64,000 nt of DNA, from the NCBI RefSeq assembly GCF_026210795.1, contig NC_089432.1, positions 2,108,001-2,172,000 on the forward strand. The letters run 5' to 3'. How positions within the stretch are numbered: the first letter of the stretch is position 1; each line of letters opens with the position of its first letter. Source of the stretch: Rhizophagus irregularis. Taxonomy: Eukaryota > Glomeromycota > Glomeromycetes > Glomerales > Glomeraceae. The position numbers and the translations under genes were made by a program. Under the pieces are notes generated by a model that did not search any database, was not told where the DNA came from, and saw only the letters and a list, made by a program, of their open reading frames with translations. This document shows positions 1-11,762 of the stretch, one piece after another.

Positions 1-81
1 CAATTTCATTATCAACATGAAAGATTGAAAAGTACTTATACCCTATCAAATTCAGATGACGAACAGCCACAATTATCATAA
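1..81 (+). CDS. 3' end of an unidentified gene (partial)
   Basis: An open frame runs from the first base to TAA at 79-81. It reads FHYQHERLKSTYTLSNSDDE followed by QPQLS. The acidic/polar tail looks like the end of a real protein, but only 26 residues are inside the window and no domain can be named. The remainder lies to the left of the window. A chance open frame is possible at this length. Confidence 0.3.
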   Translation, partial: QFHYQHERLKSTYTLSNSDDEQPQLS

Positions 82-691
82 AATATTACGGTACAGGAAT
101 ATTAGACATATAATATAACATTGACAAAAACATCCATCCCTTTAAGAACTTGGACTAGATTGACTTTTTGAGCGTAATCTACGCATAAGTTTCTGCACCT
201 TTTTAACTTTTTCATTTTCAATATCGTCCTATTCTGTAAACACGATAATATGAGAAATTCTTGATATTTTTTTATAATAAATCTATTGCTTAAGCTTTAA
301 GTTTTACCTAATTTAGCGTCAAGTTTATGCGTGACCTGTCCTTTTGTAGTATGTCGTAAAGTATCACAGCCAGTTTGCTGAATAATATGGATATCAAATT
401 CAGGCTAGATAAGTCGAAATAAAATTTTACGTAGATAAAAAATTTCAGAATTACCTTGCGAAATAAGAGTTTACGGCTGGTTATATTATATTTATAAAAT
501 ATAAATGTTTAATGCAAAATAATAGCATTATTATTTAAGATATAAAATTTGATATATGTTTGGCATATTACTTTAATTAGTTGTAACTTTCTCTTTTTTT
601 TCTAACAAAGAATAAATATATTTTATTTATAATTTTCAAAAAATAAGTACACATAATTTTATTTACATCTATATTATATAAACCAAATTTT
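82..691. other. Intergenic, 3' side of two converging genes
   Basis: AT-rich sequence with no coding signal that I can support. It separates the partial plus-strand gene at the left edge from the 3' end of the minus-strand kinase-Sel1 gene, so it should contain both polyadenylation regions. Confidence 0.5.
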
Positions 692-2452
692 TTATTTCTC
701 AAATTTTTTTAATTGATTTTGAGCAATTTTTAACCCTTGTTTAGCAGATTGTTCATACCAATAAATTGCATTATCAATATTTTTCATAATACCTTTTCCA
801 TTTTCATACATGAAAGCTAAATTATATTGAGCTGTACAACTTCCTAAATTTGCAGCCTTTTGATATAATTCAAATGCTTTATTCTTATCAATAATAGTAC
901 CAATTCCATATGAATAACAATATCCTAAATTATTTATTCCAGAAATATTTTCTAAATTTGCAGCTTTTTGATATAATTCAAATGCTTTCTGTTTATTAAC
1001 ATTAGTTCCAATTCCTGAATAATTAAATTCTCCAAGTAAAACAATAGATTTTGAATTATTTTGACTAATTAATAACCAATCATAAATTTCTTTTGATGTT
1101 ATATTACGATCATTAAGATAATTAAAAATTTCTTTTTTTTCTTTTTTTTCGTCCGATTTATTAATAAGATCAACTAATTCATCAACTATGACGTTAAAAT
1201 CATTCTTAATTTGATTACTTGATGATTTTAATTCATCGACTACCTGGTTGATAGTTGGACGATTAATTGGTTCACCATTCCAACAATCTAAAAAAAGGGG
1301 TAATAAATTTTTTAATTAATCAATTAAATTAATTTTACTTGTGAAACATAATTAATATTATATTTACCAGTATAAATTTTTATATAATTCTCGGGTGTAT
1401 TAGGAATAGGTTTCTCTCTTAAACCTTGTAAAATTTCTACAGCCAAACCGATATCATATGGTTTTCCCTCAGCATAAAAAGGACGTTGACCACTAGATAT
1501 TTCCCATAATAATACTCCAACGCTGTAAACATCACTCTTTTTATTTAAGGAATATACTTTATTATTGTTTCTTTGTCTGCTAAAACTTTTTGGATCGACG
1601 TAAGGAATTACTCCAAATAATTTTGATTGAAGGTTGGAAGATTCTTCAATCCTTTTCGATAATCCAAAATCGGCCAACTTTATAGAATTTTGGTGAACCA
1701 ACACATTATTAGAGTGCTATTAATAAAAAAGAAAGTTTTATAAGTCTATATAAGTCATAACAATTTATAAAACCATGACATATAAAATAGAATACCAAAT
1801 CACGGTGCATGATTCCTTCATCATGTAAGCATGATACAGCGGAAGCTAACTGTAATGCCATGTTAAATTTATCATTCCAAGTAAGAATTTCAAAATTTTC
1901 TTTTAGATATTTTCGAAGAGTACCACCGTCAGCATACTCCATTACTAACATGTATCTCTTTGAATTATCACTTTGAACCTCTTATTATATTAAAAAAAAA
2001 GAAAGTTAATAAAGATTGTTTTTAATAAATTCTATCAACATTTTATAAATATATTATTATACCTGTTGCAACTCCATAGAAACGAATAATATTGTCATGA
2101 AAATCAACTTCGCGTTGAAGTTTAAGCTAAATCAATAAAATTATAAATAAAAATATTAATTATTATATAAATGCATATATTGTATGTATTGAATAAAAAT
2201 AACTACCTCATTAACAATTTCTTTAACTGTGGCATGATTGAAATTAAAAAAAGATTTTAATGCTAAATATTTATCAGAATTTTTCCAATTTGCACGATAA
2301 ACTTTTCCAAAACTTCCATAACCAATTTCTTCAACATTATAAAAATATTCACATTCATAATTTTTAATATGTTTTTTATAAATGGCCTCTTCGATCCAAT
2401 CATTCCATTCATTTGAATTTTTATTAAATCTAAATTCGGTGTTACTAAACAT
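692..2452 (-). CDS. TKL-type protein kinase with C-terminal Sel1 repeats
   Basis: Five exons: 2452-2207, 2126-2063, 1980-1796, 1716-1368 and 1287-692, all with GT-AG borders. They join in frame to 479 residues ending in TAA at 692-694. The kinase has a glycine loop (GYGSFGKVY), the beta-3 lysine in YLALKSF, HRDL followed by HSNN in the catalytic loop, DFG in KLADFGLSK, and a C-lobe CW-x6-RPT motif. APE is replaced by VDP, as in the paralogues. A short linker leads to about three Sel1 repeats (KAFELYQKAANL type), which are helical scaffolds for protein contacts. The exon phases match the paralogue at 35700-38469 exactly, which supports the model. No lesion is visible, so this is the one fully intact member of its class here. 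It is probably a cytosolic signalling kinase; its substrate is unknown. Confidence 0.85.
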
Positions 2453-3835
2453 TGTTATAAAAATATAAGAAAAAAGGTTTTTTTTTTAAAAAAAATTAAA
2501 TAAATTAAATGAGAAAGAAAAAAATTATGTATGAAATTATACGTTGATCCATTTTCATTTCATTATATAGGCTGATTTGTGTTACCTAATATATGTTTTG
2601 TCAGAAAAAAATTTTGTGTTACTCGATCGTTCGATCGTCATGATTGTTTATCACGAGATTTTCCAAGTGTGTTTTCTTTCGTAAAAAAAAAAATGATGAA
2701 AAAAAAAATGATAAATTATTCGACTTACATTTTTAATTATCCTTGTAATGTGTGAAACTGATAAGTATTTATACTTGTAATAGTAGTGATTTGAGATGTT
2801 TTATTAGGAAGTTGTACCGGTCAAAGGAAAAAATATTTGTAAAAGTTCATATGTTACACACACCAATTACAACAAGTCGGAAAATTACGGAAATTACTCA
2901 CGATTTTATCGACATACGGTTACAACCTTACAACCTTACAACCATTACGGCGACCAACACTAATTGAAATTGTTTATTTCTCATATTATTTAACTCTTAA
3001 TTATAGACACGAAAAATGATTAATCTATCATTATTACTTTAACCTGACTGAATTTGTTGTTATAATGAATTTATTGGTAAAATCGTACCATTATAATCAC
3101 GTATAAACTAGAATTTTCCATTTCTCTAGTAATTTACTCATTCATTCCTTGCAATGTTAATAATGTACGATTATATTTTTTAATATTTATATGTATAAAC
3201 GTCGGATTTACTACTCTCGCTAAAATATTTTTTTTTTTATTTTTAAGAATTCTTTTCGATTGTATGTCTGTAAACATTTAAATACTGTAATGTACGCTTT
3301 TAGCGACGAACAAAATGGTCATTGCATTATCTTTTGTATATTGCGTATACGATAAATATAAACTAATTATTCATAATGTATTATTTTCTATACCAAAAAA
3401 TAATGTTTGTATGAAATACGAGTATTTAGCTATCATTTGGCGCAAGAGGACAAATTGCACGCGCGCATTTTCGAAACTTAAATACAGTATCTAAAATCAT
3501 TTATTATGAAATAATAAAGAATTTAGTTTTTTTGAACGAATTTACTCATAATAGCAATACTTGAGCGACTTAAGCGGTATCATTGCACGCACAGTACATA
3601 TTCTAGCTAAACGAAATATGGCCATATTAGATAAAGTAGAAGTAAAACCATGATAAACCATTGTTACTATTAAAATCTATGCTTACAACATGCTGTACGT
3701 ATTTCGTAAAATTTTACTCTGGAGATTCAATATGACGTATAGTAAACGATCACTAAGATAACGTCAATGTTCAGTTCATTATCATTCTTATTGAAATTTA
3801 TTAAATTACACTAAAATTAACTGATATAATTCATT
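2453..3835. other. Intergenic between two minus-strand kinase genes
   Basis: About 1.4 kb of AT-rich DNA holding the presumed promoter of the kinase-Sel1 gene at 692-2452. Short open frames occur (for example 2752-2967), but they have no recognisable domain and no splice or promoter context. I see no gene or defined transposon. Confidence 0.5.
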
Positions 3836-5340
3836 TTAGCTATTATTCTGGGTAGCTTGGAGTCCCTGTTCGGCGGATTTTTTATACCAATAAATTGCTT
3901 CATCTATATTTCTGGTGATTCCTTTTCCAGTTTCATACATCAAGCAAGATTATATTGAGCTGCACTATTTCCTAAATCAGCTGCCATTTTATATAATTTC
4001 AATGCCTTTTTCTCGTCAATATCAGTTCCAATTCCCCTTTCATAACAATATCCTAAATTATACATTCCAGATGTATCTTCTAAATTTGCTGCTTTTTGAT
4101 ATAATTCAAATGCCTTTTGTTTATTAATTTCAGTTCCAAATCCATTTTTATAACAATTTCCCAAACTAATCATTCCGAATGTATCACCTAAGTCTACAAA
4201 ACTTTGATATAATTCAAAAATCTTTTGATTAATGTTGGTACTGACTCCATCCTTATAACAATTTTTTAATATATTCATTCCAGTCACAATTTTCAAATCA
4301 GCAGACTTCTGATATAATTCAAATGCTTCCTTTTCATCAATACCGGTTCTAATTCCTAAATAACCAAATCTTTCAAGTACTATAAGAGAATTTGAGTTGT
4401 TGTGATTATATAATAATAAATTATTAATCTCTTGTAAAGTTATATAACGGTTATTAAGATAAGTTAATATTTCCCGTTTTTCTATTTTACAATCCTCATA
4501 TTTATAAAAAAAATTAATTATATCATTTACTAATATATTGAAACTATCCTCAGATTGGTTACTTAATGCCATTGAAGAATCAATTTCTTTCATACTCATC
4601 ATAACAAAATTTTGCATAATTTGAGATAATTCACCATGTAATGAACTATTATGAGAATTCTCAATAGGTTCAACAGCATTTGAAATAAATTGCTGCTTAT
4701 CATCTGCTGTTAATTGGGAATTTTCATTAACATTATCTAGGTGAATGTCTTTTATAGTTGTATCATATTTTGCAATGATTGCTTTTAGTTCATCAGCTAC
4801 TTGATTAATAGTTGGTCGTTCCTTTGGCTCACTACTCCAACAATCTACAAAACAAAAAAAAAAAATAAGAACGTTAATATTATTTAATTAATTAAGAAAC
4901 ATATTTATATTAATTACCAGTATAAAGTTTTACGTAATCTTTGGGTGTATCCGGAACAGGTGATTCTCTAAGACCTTCTAAAATTGATACAACCAAATCA
5001 ATTTCATGTGGAACATCATTAAAAGGTGGCTGCCCACTAGATATTTCCCATAAGAGTACGCAAATACTGTAAACATCACTCTTCCTATCCAATGAATATA
5101 TTTCTGTTTGTTTTTATCCCTAAATAGGGAACCTGCTTTTGACTGAGGGTTGGATGATTCGTCAATTATTTTTGACAGCCCAAAATCGGCTAATTTAACA
5201 GTATTTTGGTGGATTAGTACATTTTTGGAGTGCTATTGTAAATAAAATTAGTATTATAAATAAAGATACATTAATTATTTAAGTAGTCATAGTATATATA
5301 GTAGAACCTTACTAAATCACAATGCACAACTTCTTCATCA
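3836..5340 (-). pseudogene. Broken kinase-Sel1 paralogue, N-lobe missing
   Basis: Paralogue of the gene at 692-2452. The catalytic-loop exon survives only as its last residues (VVHCDL, so HRD is mutated to HCD) and ends abruptly at about 5340, where plus-strand sequence of another kinase begins. The next exon (about 5234-4918) keeps KLADFGLSK. It shifts frame around 5110-5130 in an A-rich tract, which removes the segment equivalent to PYVDPKSF. The last exon starts with DCWSSEPKERPT at about 4846 and carries Sel1 repeats. The frame breaks at about 3943, where a small deletion creates TGA; the original end would be TAA at 3836-3838. The missing N-lobe, the altered catalytic loop and two frame breaks make it a pseudogene. 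A protein limited to the Sel1 repeats, from the Met at 4617, remains possible. Confidence 0.85.
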
Positions 5341-6879
5341 TTTCAACAAAATTTCAAAAATTGGACAAGTGGAAATCATAACGTTGATGAATTTATTCAA
5401 AAAGCACAATTAAAAGCTGAAAATGCGCGACGTATTGTAGAGTGGATTGAATATGATAAATTTGAAGATGTTGAATATTTAGCAAAAGGGGATTTGGAAC
5501 TACTTTTAAAGCAGTTTGGAAAGATGGTCCTTGGATAAGAAATAATTCTTAATTGGAAAGAGTAGGTGAAACAAAAGTTGCTTTAAAGTGTTTACATAAC
5601 TCACAAGGTATTACGACAGAATTCTTAAAAGAAGTAAGTTATTTTCATTAAATTTAAATTAGCCTTTATAAATGTTAAACTAACTATAATTTTCTTTTAA
5701 GGTTGAATCAAATATTTTAGTATATTCTACTATGTGGATAGTTCGTTGTTTTGGTATTACCAAAGATCCAAAAACAAATAATTTTATGATGGTAATGGAA
5801 TTAAAAGATGGTGGTTTAAGACAACATTTGAATAGCAACTTCATTTCACTGAATTGGATGCAAAAGTTGAGTAGTATATTACTATTGCAATTGGTCTTAG
5901 TAGTATTCATAAAGAAGGATTAATTCATCATGATTTTCATTGTGGAAATATATTAAGCGATTTTGATAGCAATGCTTTTATTACTGATTTGGGATTGAGT
6001 CAGCCGGCAAATGTCAAATCCTCTCAAAATAATAATAAAAAAATATATGGAGTATTACCTTATGTAGCTCCAGAAGTTTTAAGAGGGAAAGAATATACTC
6101 AACAAAGCGATATTTATGGATTTGGAATCATTGCATATAAAATTTGTACAGGACTCCCTCCTTATTATTATATAGCTCATGATGAATTCTTAGCAATGAA
6201 AATTTGTAAAGGGTTGAGGCCAAAGTCTAATTATAAGATTCCTCAATTAATTTTTGACATTATTAATCAATGTTGGGATGCAGACCCTTTAAAACGACCT
6301 AATGCGGGTGAATTAAATAATTTATTTTATAATTTATAGAATTCTATTAATACTAGTAGCGTAGATTCTGTAATTTATGGTCAAGTTAAAGAAGGAGATG
6401 ATATTAATAAAAAGTTATCTTTTTCATCACCTTTAATATCTACCGGTACTATATCATATATGACACATCCTCAAGCAGTTTACACATCCCTATAAGAAAT
6501 ATGTATACGGAAAGGATACGTTTTGTATACATTTTATGTACGTTTCTATAGATTCCGTATACAAATTCCGTATATTTAATAAGCAATTCATTTTTGAACA
6601 TTTTTTTAAAAAACTAATGTATACGAAATGTATACGGAAAAAATTAATTATACGGAATGTATACGGAATTTTTAAACTTAATATTTTTAGAAAATAATTT
6701 TACAAAAATCTCGTATCATAACACGAGATCACGTGATTGTTTATTGTTTTGTTATGATACGTTTTTTGTTTTTTATATAAACCCTTACTATGATGAGTTT
6801 GATCTTCCGATCTTCCTTTCTGTCTTTCCCTTCCTTCTCTTTTCTCTTGTCTTATTTTTGTTATTTTTTCTAAATTTTT

Positions 6880-7170
6880 CTTCTTTTTTCGTCACCCCCC
6901 TTTTAAAAAAAAATTTTTTTTTTCGTACCTCACTTTAAAAATTTTTTTTCATCACTCTCCTTTAAAAAAAAATTTTTTTTGATTTTATTCTTTTATTCCC
7001 ACCCTTCTTTTTTTTTAAAAAAAAATTTCTTCTTTCTATTTCTATTTCCTCTTTATAAAAAATTTTTTATTTTTCTAACTTTGACGTCCTCCCTTTAAAA
7101 AAAATTTTTTTTTAACTTTCCTAACTTTGTTACTCTCTTTTTAAAAAGATATTTTTTTTTCTTTTTTTAT
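6880..7170. repeat. Array of TTTAAAAAAA/TTTTTTT hairpins
   Basis: Five to six tandem units, each of the form CCTTTAAAAAAAAATTTTTT followed by a short C/T spacer. Every unit is self-complementary around a TTTAAA centre. Open frames crossing it (for example 6657-6938) are low-complexity artefacts. It sits inside the 6487-8550 element. Confidence 0.7.
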
Positions 7171-7194
7171 TTATATTTATCCCTTTTTTTATTC

Positions 7195-7560
7195 ATAGGC
7201 CAGCAGATTTTTTTTTGTGAGAAGATTCAGTTTCTTTTTTCTTTTTTGTAGATCAGTTTGGGAGTCCTTTCCTTTCTTTTTTGTAGGATTGTTCAGGATT
7301 TTTTTCTTTTTTTAGGTCAGTTCAAATTTCTTTTTTTTTTTTGTAAGTTGGGTTCAGATTCTTTTCTTTTTGTAGGTTGTTTCAGTTTTGTTGCTTCAGA
7401 GTCTTCTTTTTTTGTAGGTCAGTTTTGGATTTATTTTGTTGTTTTGGTTTCTTTTTAATCAGATGCTTCATAATTCTTTTCATTTATGTAGGTCAGACAT
7501 TCTGGAGTTCTCTTTCTTTTTTTGTAGGAATGCTGACCTTTGGTGACTTGGACGATTGCA
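7195..7560 (+). repeat. Degenerate tandem array of TTTTTTGTAGGTCAGTT
   Basis: About eight units of 30-60 bp. Each has a pyrimidine tract, then GTAG directly followed by GTCAGTT, GATCAG or a similar variant. The core looks like a 3' splice site abutting a 5' splice site. No protein reading is credible. It lies inside the 6487-8550 element. Confidence 0.6.
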
Positions 7561-7730
7561 GATACTATATGAAGGGGGGTTTTTTTAGGTTGTTTGACTC
7601 CAAATGAACCTGAACTTATAGATAATTTTGGTTGCAATAGGTGGTTTTAATAAGGAGGGGATTTTCATAATGTATTTGTATTTTGTTTATTTTTTTTTTT
7701 ATTTAATTTAATAAAGTAAAATTGGATTTA

Positions 7731-8045
7731 GGCCACACAAATTCAATTTTTCGGTTCACGTAACATTGAAATTTAAAATCGACCCGGGGACCCGGGGTTT
7801 ATTGTTTATTAATAAAAAAAGTTTATATATAAATCGTGACATCTGATTGGTTGACTTTTAAAGGGGAGGGTAATTAAAGAATTTATTTTTGCTCCAGAAG
7901 TTCTCAGCCACGTGATAAACTTTCCCGCTAATAAAATTACGTCCCTATCACATGATAAACTTTTATATATAAACTTTTTTTTATTGAAATTTGAAAAAGT
8001 GACCCGGCCGGGTGAAGTGAACCGAAAAATCGAATTTGTGTGGCC
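7731..8045. mobile_element. PIF/Harbinger-like MITE, 315 bp
   Basis: The terminal inverted repeats are GGCCACACAAATTCAATTTT on the left and its near-perfect complement on the right, extending about 30 bp. They are flanked by TTA on both sides (7728-7730 and 8046-8048). A 3-bp TTA duplication with GGCC ends fits the Harbinger/Tourist type. The paralogous sequence at 20854-21120 has the empty site with a single TTA, which proves insertion. The interior contains GACCCGG motifs shared with the larger element at 19442-20743. Confidence 0.85.
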
Positions 8046-8102
8046 TTATGTAAATATAATTTTAGTAAACTGTAATACAAATAGTAAATTCAGTGACCAA
8101 AT

Positions 8103-8346
8103 TAAGGTTGCTTGCCGAAACCTAGGGGTTTAGGCAAGATGGCGTTTTGCCGAAAAGTGAAATTCTGCCGAAACTATATTAAAGTTATATTAAAAAACTG
8201 GCGAAACTTTGGAGAAAGGCGAAACTGCTGAAACTTATTATAAATGCTGAAACTGCCGAAACTCTGCCGAAACTATAATAAATCTATAGTAAAATTTTGA
8301 TGAAACTAATCGTAGGATTTTGAAGAGGTTTAGACAAGCAACCTTA
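8103..8346. mobile_element. hAT-like MITE, 244 bp, with GCCGAAACT minisatellite
   Basis: The ends TAAGGTTGCTTG and CAAGCAACCTTA form inverted repeats of about 20 bp with few mismatches. They are flanked by an exact 8-bp duplication, GACCAAAT, at 8095-8102 and 8347-8354. An 8-bp duplication is typical of hAT elements. The core carries several copies of GCCGAAACT/GGCGAAACT. The unoccupied counterpart is visible in the inverted paralogue near 21,045. Confidence 0.85.
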
Positions 8347-9029
8347 GACCAAATCGTATAAATTTCGTGATAAAATCAGTGATCAAATCATGTAAATTCC
8401 ATATGAATTCCGTGCAAATTCCGTATCCAAACCATATTTTTAGTGATACGGAATTGTGCATTTTTCCGTATCCTATTATGATACGTTATTTCTAAGGAAA
8501 AAAATCATATAAAAACTTTATAAAAAATGTATCCAATTTTTTTATAGGGACAAGTAGACTTTTAGATTTTAAAAATCTTCCAGAACCAAAAAATGCTGAT
8601 AATAACGATGATTTAATAGAATATTCAGGTAAATATATATAACATGATATAATAATTTAAATTTATTTTACAATGCTAACAACTAATATTTATAGATTCC
8701 TTGAATATAGATTTTACTAAACTTGATATTAATTATAAAGGTAATCACTTTTGCATGTGATTTTTGATCTATTGAATGTCAATTAAACTATTTTTTTATT
8801 ATAGATGAAAGTAATTAAGCTCAAATTAACAGTTAAAATATAAAAGATATCATATTTATGCTTATGTAATTATTTATTTTATTTGCATTTGTATTTTACA
8901 ATTGGAGATAGAAGAAATTATTTATGATTTAAATTTAACAAATCTATATAAATTTTTTAAATTTAATGGTCTTCTTCTGCACAAAAATCCATATTTGTAA
9001 CCCAGCCCAGTCCGCAACCAGAATTACTT

Positions 9030-9290
9030 TTTGTTAAAAAAGAATCTTCACATTTATTTGTTAAAAAAAAATCATTATATTTATTGTTAAAAAAAACCTT
9101 TATATTTATTTATTTAAAATTTCGTATTTACTTATTAAAAAAATCTTTTGTACTGTATTTACTTGTTAATAAAATTTCGTAATAATATTACTATTTTCAT
9201 TTGTTAAAAAAAATAATCTAAATTTATTTACTAAAAAACTATCTACAGAAAGGTATTTATATGATTTATTATCTACAAAATAAACATTGA
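9030..9290. repeat. Diverged tandem repeat of ATTTATTTGTTAAAAAAA
   Basis: Units of about 30-45 bp recur, each a T-rich ATTTATT segment followed by GTTAAAAAA or CTAAAAAA. Spacing and sequence have drifted. It is simple-sequence expansion with no coding content. Confidence 0.6.
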
Positions 9291-9479
9291 AAAACAAATA
9301 AAATAAAGGTTAATTTCTTTATTTATCGCGATAGTATTTGCGGATAAGAAAATGATATCCGGATATCCGAGAAAAAATAATTATCCGGATACCGCAGTTT
9401 CTATCCTCCGAATAGAGAATATTCAAAAAAAAAAAATCAATTTAGATTTTCTACACACGACTAATATATGGATCCTATA

Positions 9480-9830
9480 TTAGTGATGATTCTGATATAG
9501 AATTACATAATGTTTTCCTAAAGACCTACTTGACAATATTCCAGATGATAGTGATAGTGACTATAGTGGCGAAGATAATCTTTAAGAATTTAAATCAATA
9601 TTAAATTTATTTTTGGAATTGAAAGTTGGTTTAACATTTCCTACCTGAAAGTCTGCACAATGGTCACTTCTACAAGGTTTTTTTATTCGATAAGGAAGAT
9701 CAGAAAACTACTGTATTAAATAAACGTAGAAAGCAATCGCTATTGTGTCATTGTCAATAAACAAAGGAAACCATTGCATTACTTAATCATGTGGCTAGTA
9801 TTTCTTTTTAGCCACTGCATCGAGAAATTA
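9480..9830 (+). pseudogene. Decayed transposase N-terminus (MULE/FAR1-like, tentative)
   Basis: Translating across several frame breaks gives fragments such as SDDSDIELHN, an acidic stretch (PDDSDSDYSGEDNL) and LELKVGLTFP, then WKSAQWSLLQGFFIR. The pattern of an acidic region followed by a 'hydrophobic-x-VG-x-TF-x-x-W' motif resembles the N-terminal DNA-binding part of MULE-associated proteins. There are several stops, no catalytic domain was found, and the identification is weak. Confidence 0.3.
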
Positions 9831-11762
9831 AGTTTATAAAGTTATTTGATAAAATAAAATTTGTTCTCTGTTTATTCATATAAAAATTTAAGAGAATAAC
9901 ACAAAGTTCAAAAAACTTAACTTTCAATATAAATTTTTCAAAAAAATAAAAAAAAAATCATTAACAGTACGTTAATACTGTTGATTCTATGTTTAAGAAA
10001 TGCAAATAAGCAATAATTATTTATGAATTTAGTAAAAAAAAAATAATTATTACGAATAAATAAATTAATTCATATGACGACATGCGAAATTAAAATTAAG
10101 CTAAACTTTTACGCGATATAATATTTTCTCAAACCTAATGATGATTTATTCAAATATGATTTTAACCATCAAAATCTTAAAAACAAAAATTGTTAGTAAA
10201 ATTAAAATGTTATATCAGATTAACACTATTTATGTTTTTATACTGTATAGTAACAGTTAAACATTTTTAACTAGTAATTTTTTCAAATCTAGTTATCATA
10301 TTCAATCCATTCTAGAGGTTAAATTCTAATCAAGAGAGAATTTTAATTTTAGAAATTTGGAATTGTTTAATTTGAAATAATAAATGCAATTTTCTTGTTG
10401 CTAAATTTGGAGCGTATCAGCCGTATCACTCATTAAATATAACATGTGATTAACTTTTTTAGCTATTTTAAACTAAAATTAGGGATTTCACGGCTATCTA
10501 TCAGGATTTTAAATATAAAAAAAAAGAGAGTTTTGCTAGGGGTAAATAACCTGGGTTAAATCACCCCCTAAAATTTATATTTATATCAATATTTTTTTTT
10601 AAAAAAAAAAATTTATTTGTGTTATTATTCATTTCACTTTGTAAAGATTTTATTTATTTGGATATTATAGAGTATAATTGACCAATTTTTTCTTATATTT
10701 TTGACATTTTTATTGTAATCATAATTTGCATTTTTTTTTGTAAAATTATATAATTATGTAAAATTCACTAATAGGTTAAATCACCCAGGTTAAATCACCT
10801 TGGGTTAAAATTAGTCTTATACAAAATAAATAATAAGTAAATTAAAATAAATTTCACGAACATTTTGTGGTTTAAAAAAAAAGTGATCAATATCGGCATC
10901 AATTGAAAAATTAAAAGTGCTAAAAGAACCCTAAAGATAAGATACAAGAATGAAAAACAAAAAATCATCGAGATGATAATAATCCAAAAAAAAACAAAAA
11001 TCAATTATTTTTACATCAAAATTGAAATTCATTGATAATTTCACGTGATTACCAATGTGATTTGTATTACGTTCAAAACAGTTTAACTATAAAATATTTG
11101 TATAAATACATTTTCTAAGTAAACTGAATTTATAATTTATATTATTAAATACTTTAATATTTAAACTATATGAAATATGTTTGAATTTTAATTAAAAAAT
11201 CTACATAGACATATTTTACACATTTACATAAAACCCATGTTGGATCCATGTAAATTTTATATAGAACTTTTTCATATAAATAAAAAAAATCTCCTTTCAC
11301 TGCTTGCATAAAAAATAACAATTCTGAAGGTATGATAAAATTAAGATACTAAAAAATTTGCATAATTATAGTTAGAAGTATTTATTATAAATTCGAATTT
11401 CATGATTTTATTAGAAATTAACAAGTTAAAAATAAATCACATTTTGTATATTTTACCTAATTCCCCTTTAAACATGAACTCTTGTTTACGTTTACAGTAT
11501 TTGTTATGGCGAATTTTTATCGGTTGATTTTTATTCTTCTTCGGGCTATATTTCATTGATCTGCATTATGGTTGTTTACGTTAATGATGGATAATAAAAC
11601 ATGCCTATAATCTTATTTGCCATTAAATTTTTTTTTTTTTCTCAAATTTAATTAATATATAAAAATTAGAATGACGTAATAGCACATAGGCCAATTTAAA
11701 TTCAGGATTCATTTATTGTAATTTTGACATCTATTTTTAACAAAAATAGTAGATTTAATTTA
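9831..11762. other. Intergenic, AT-rich with one foldback repeat
   Basis: No gene is supported. An open frame at 10795-11004 on the minus strand is hydrophobic low-complexity sequence from an A/T tract. The only structure seen is the GGTTAAATCACC repeat pair at 10530-10812. Confidence 0.5.
10530..10812. repeat. Foldback with GGTTAAATCACC units
   Basis: Left side: GGGGTAAATAACCTGGGTTA followed by AATCACCCCC. Right side: two adjacent units of GGTTAAATCACC separated by CA. The units occur in direct and approximately inverted arrangement about 250 bp apart. It may be a degenerate MITE; no duplication of flanking bases is evident. Confidence 0.4.

Larger units (their letters stand above)
6487..8550. 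mobile_element. 2.06 kb TIR element inserted in a kinase gene (CCCTATAA ends)
   Basis: The ends are TCCCTATAAG and TTTATAGGGA, with CA on each side (6485-6486 and 8551-8552). Removing the insert rejoins the kinase codons for TYR-THR-SER-ARG-LEU-LEU at this point, which fixes the borders. The arms share TATACGGAA-type and GATACGGAAAAATGC-type sequence. There is no transposase. The interior holds T-tract hairpins, a TTTTTGTAGGTCAG array and two nested MITEs. It is a non-autonomous element of undetermined superfamily. A 110-bp relative with the same ends lies at 56881-56990, and another copy of the right arm lies at 20854-21120. Confidence 0.8.
5341..8818 (+). pseudogene. Broken protein kinase (Sel1-kinase type C-terminal half), split by a transposon
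   Basis: The sequence opens with FQQNFKNWTSGN and a linker (EWIEYDKFEDVEYLAKG), as in the kinases at 14157-18443 and 40221-45706. It contains a glycine loop whose frame is lost at about 5489, a stop at about 5550, an intron with GTAAG near 5632 and AG near 5700, and a frameshift near 5880. A largely open C-lobe follows (5989-6339), with HHDFHCGN, DLG, APEVL and QCWDADPLKRP, then a stop at 6337-6339. The tail is cut by the element at 6487-8550. After it the reading resumes with RLLDFKNLPEPKNADNND, two short introns, and DESN-stop at 8818. The catalytic loop is HHD, not HRD. Its 5' end is fused head to head with the kinase remnant on the opposite strand. Confidence 0.88.

Noticed and set aside
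6657-7607. Open frames of Phe/Leu/Gly-rich protein
   Set aside because: They are products of T-tract and TTTTTGTAGG repeats inside a transposon, with no domain or start context.
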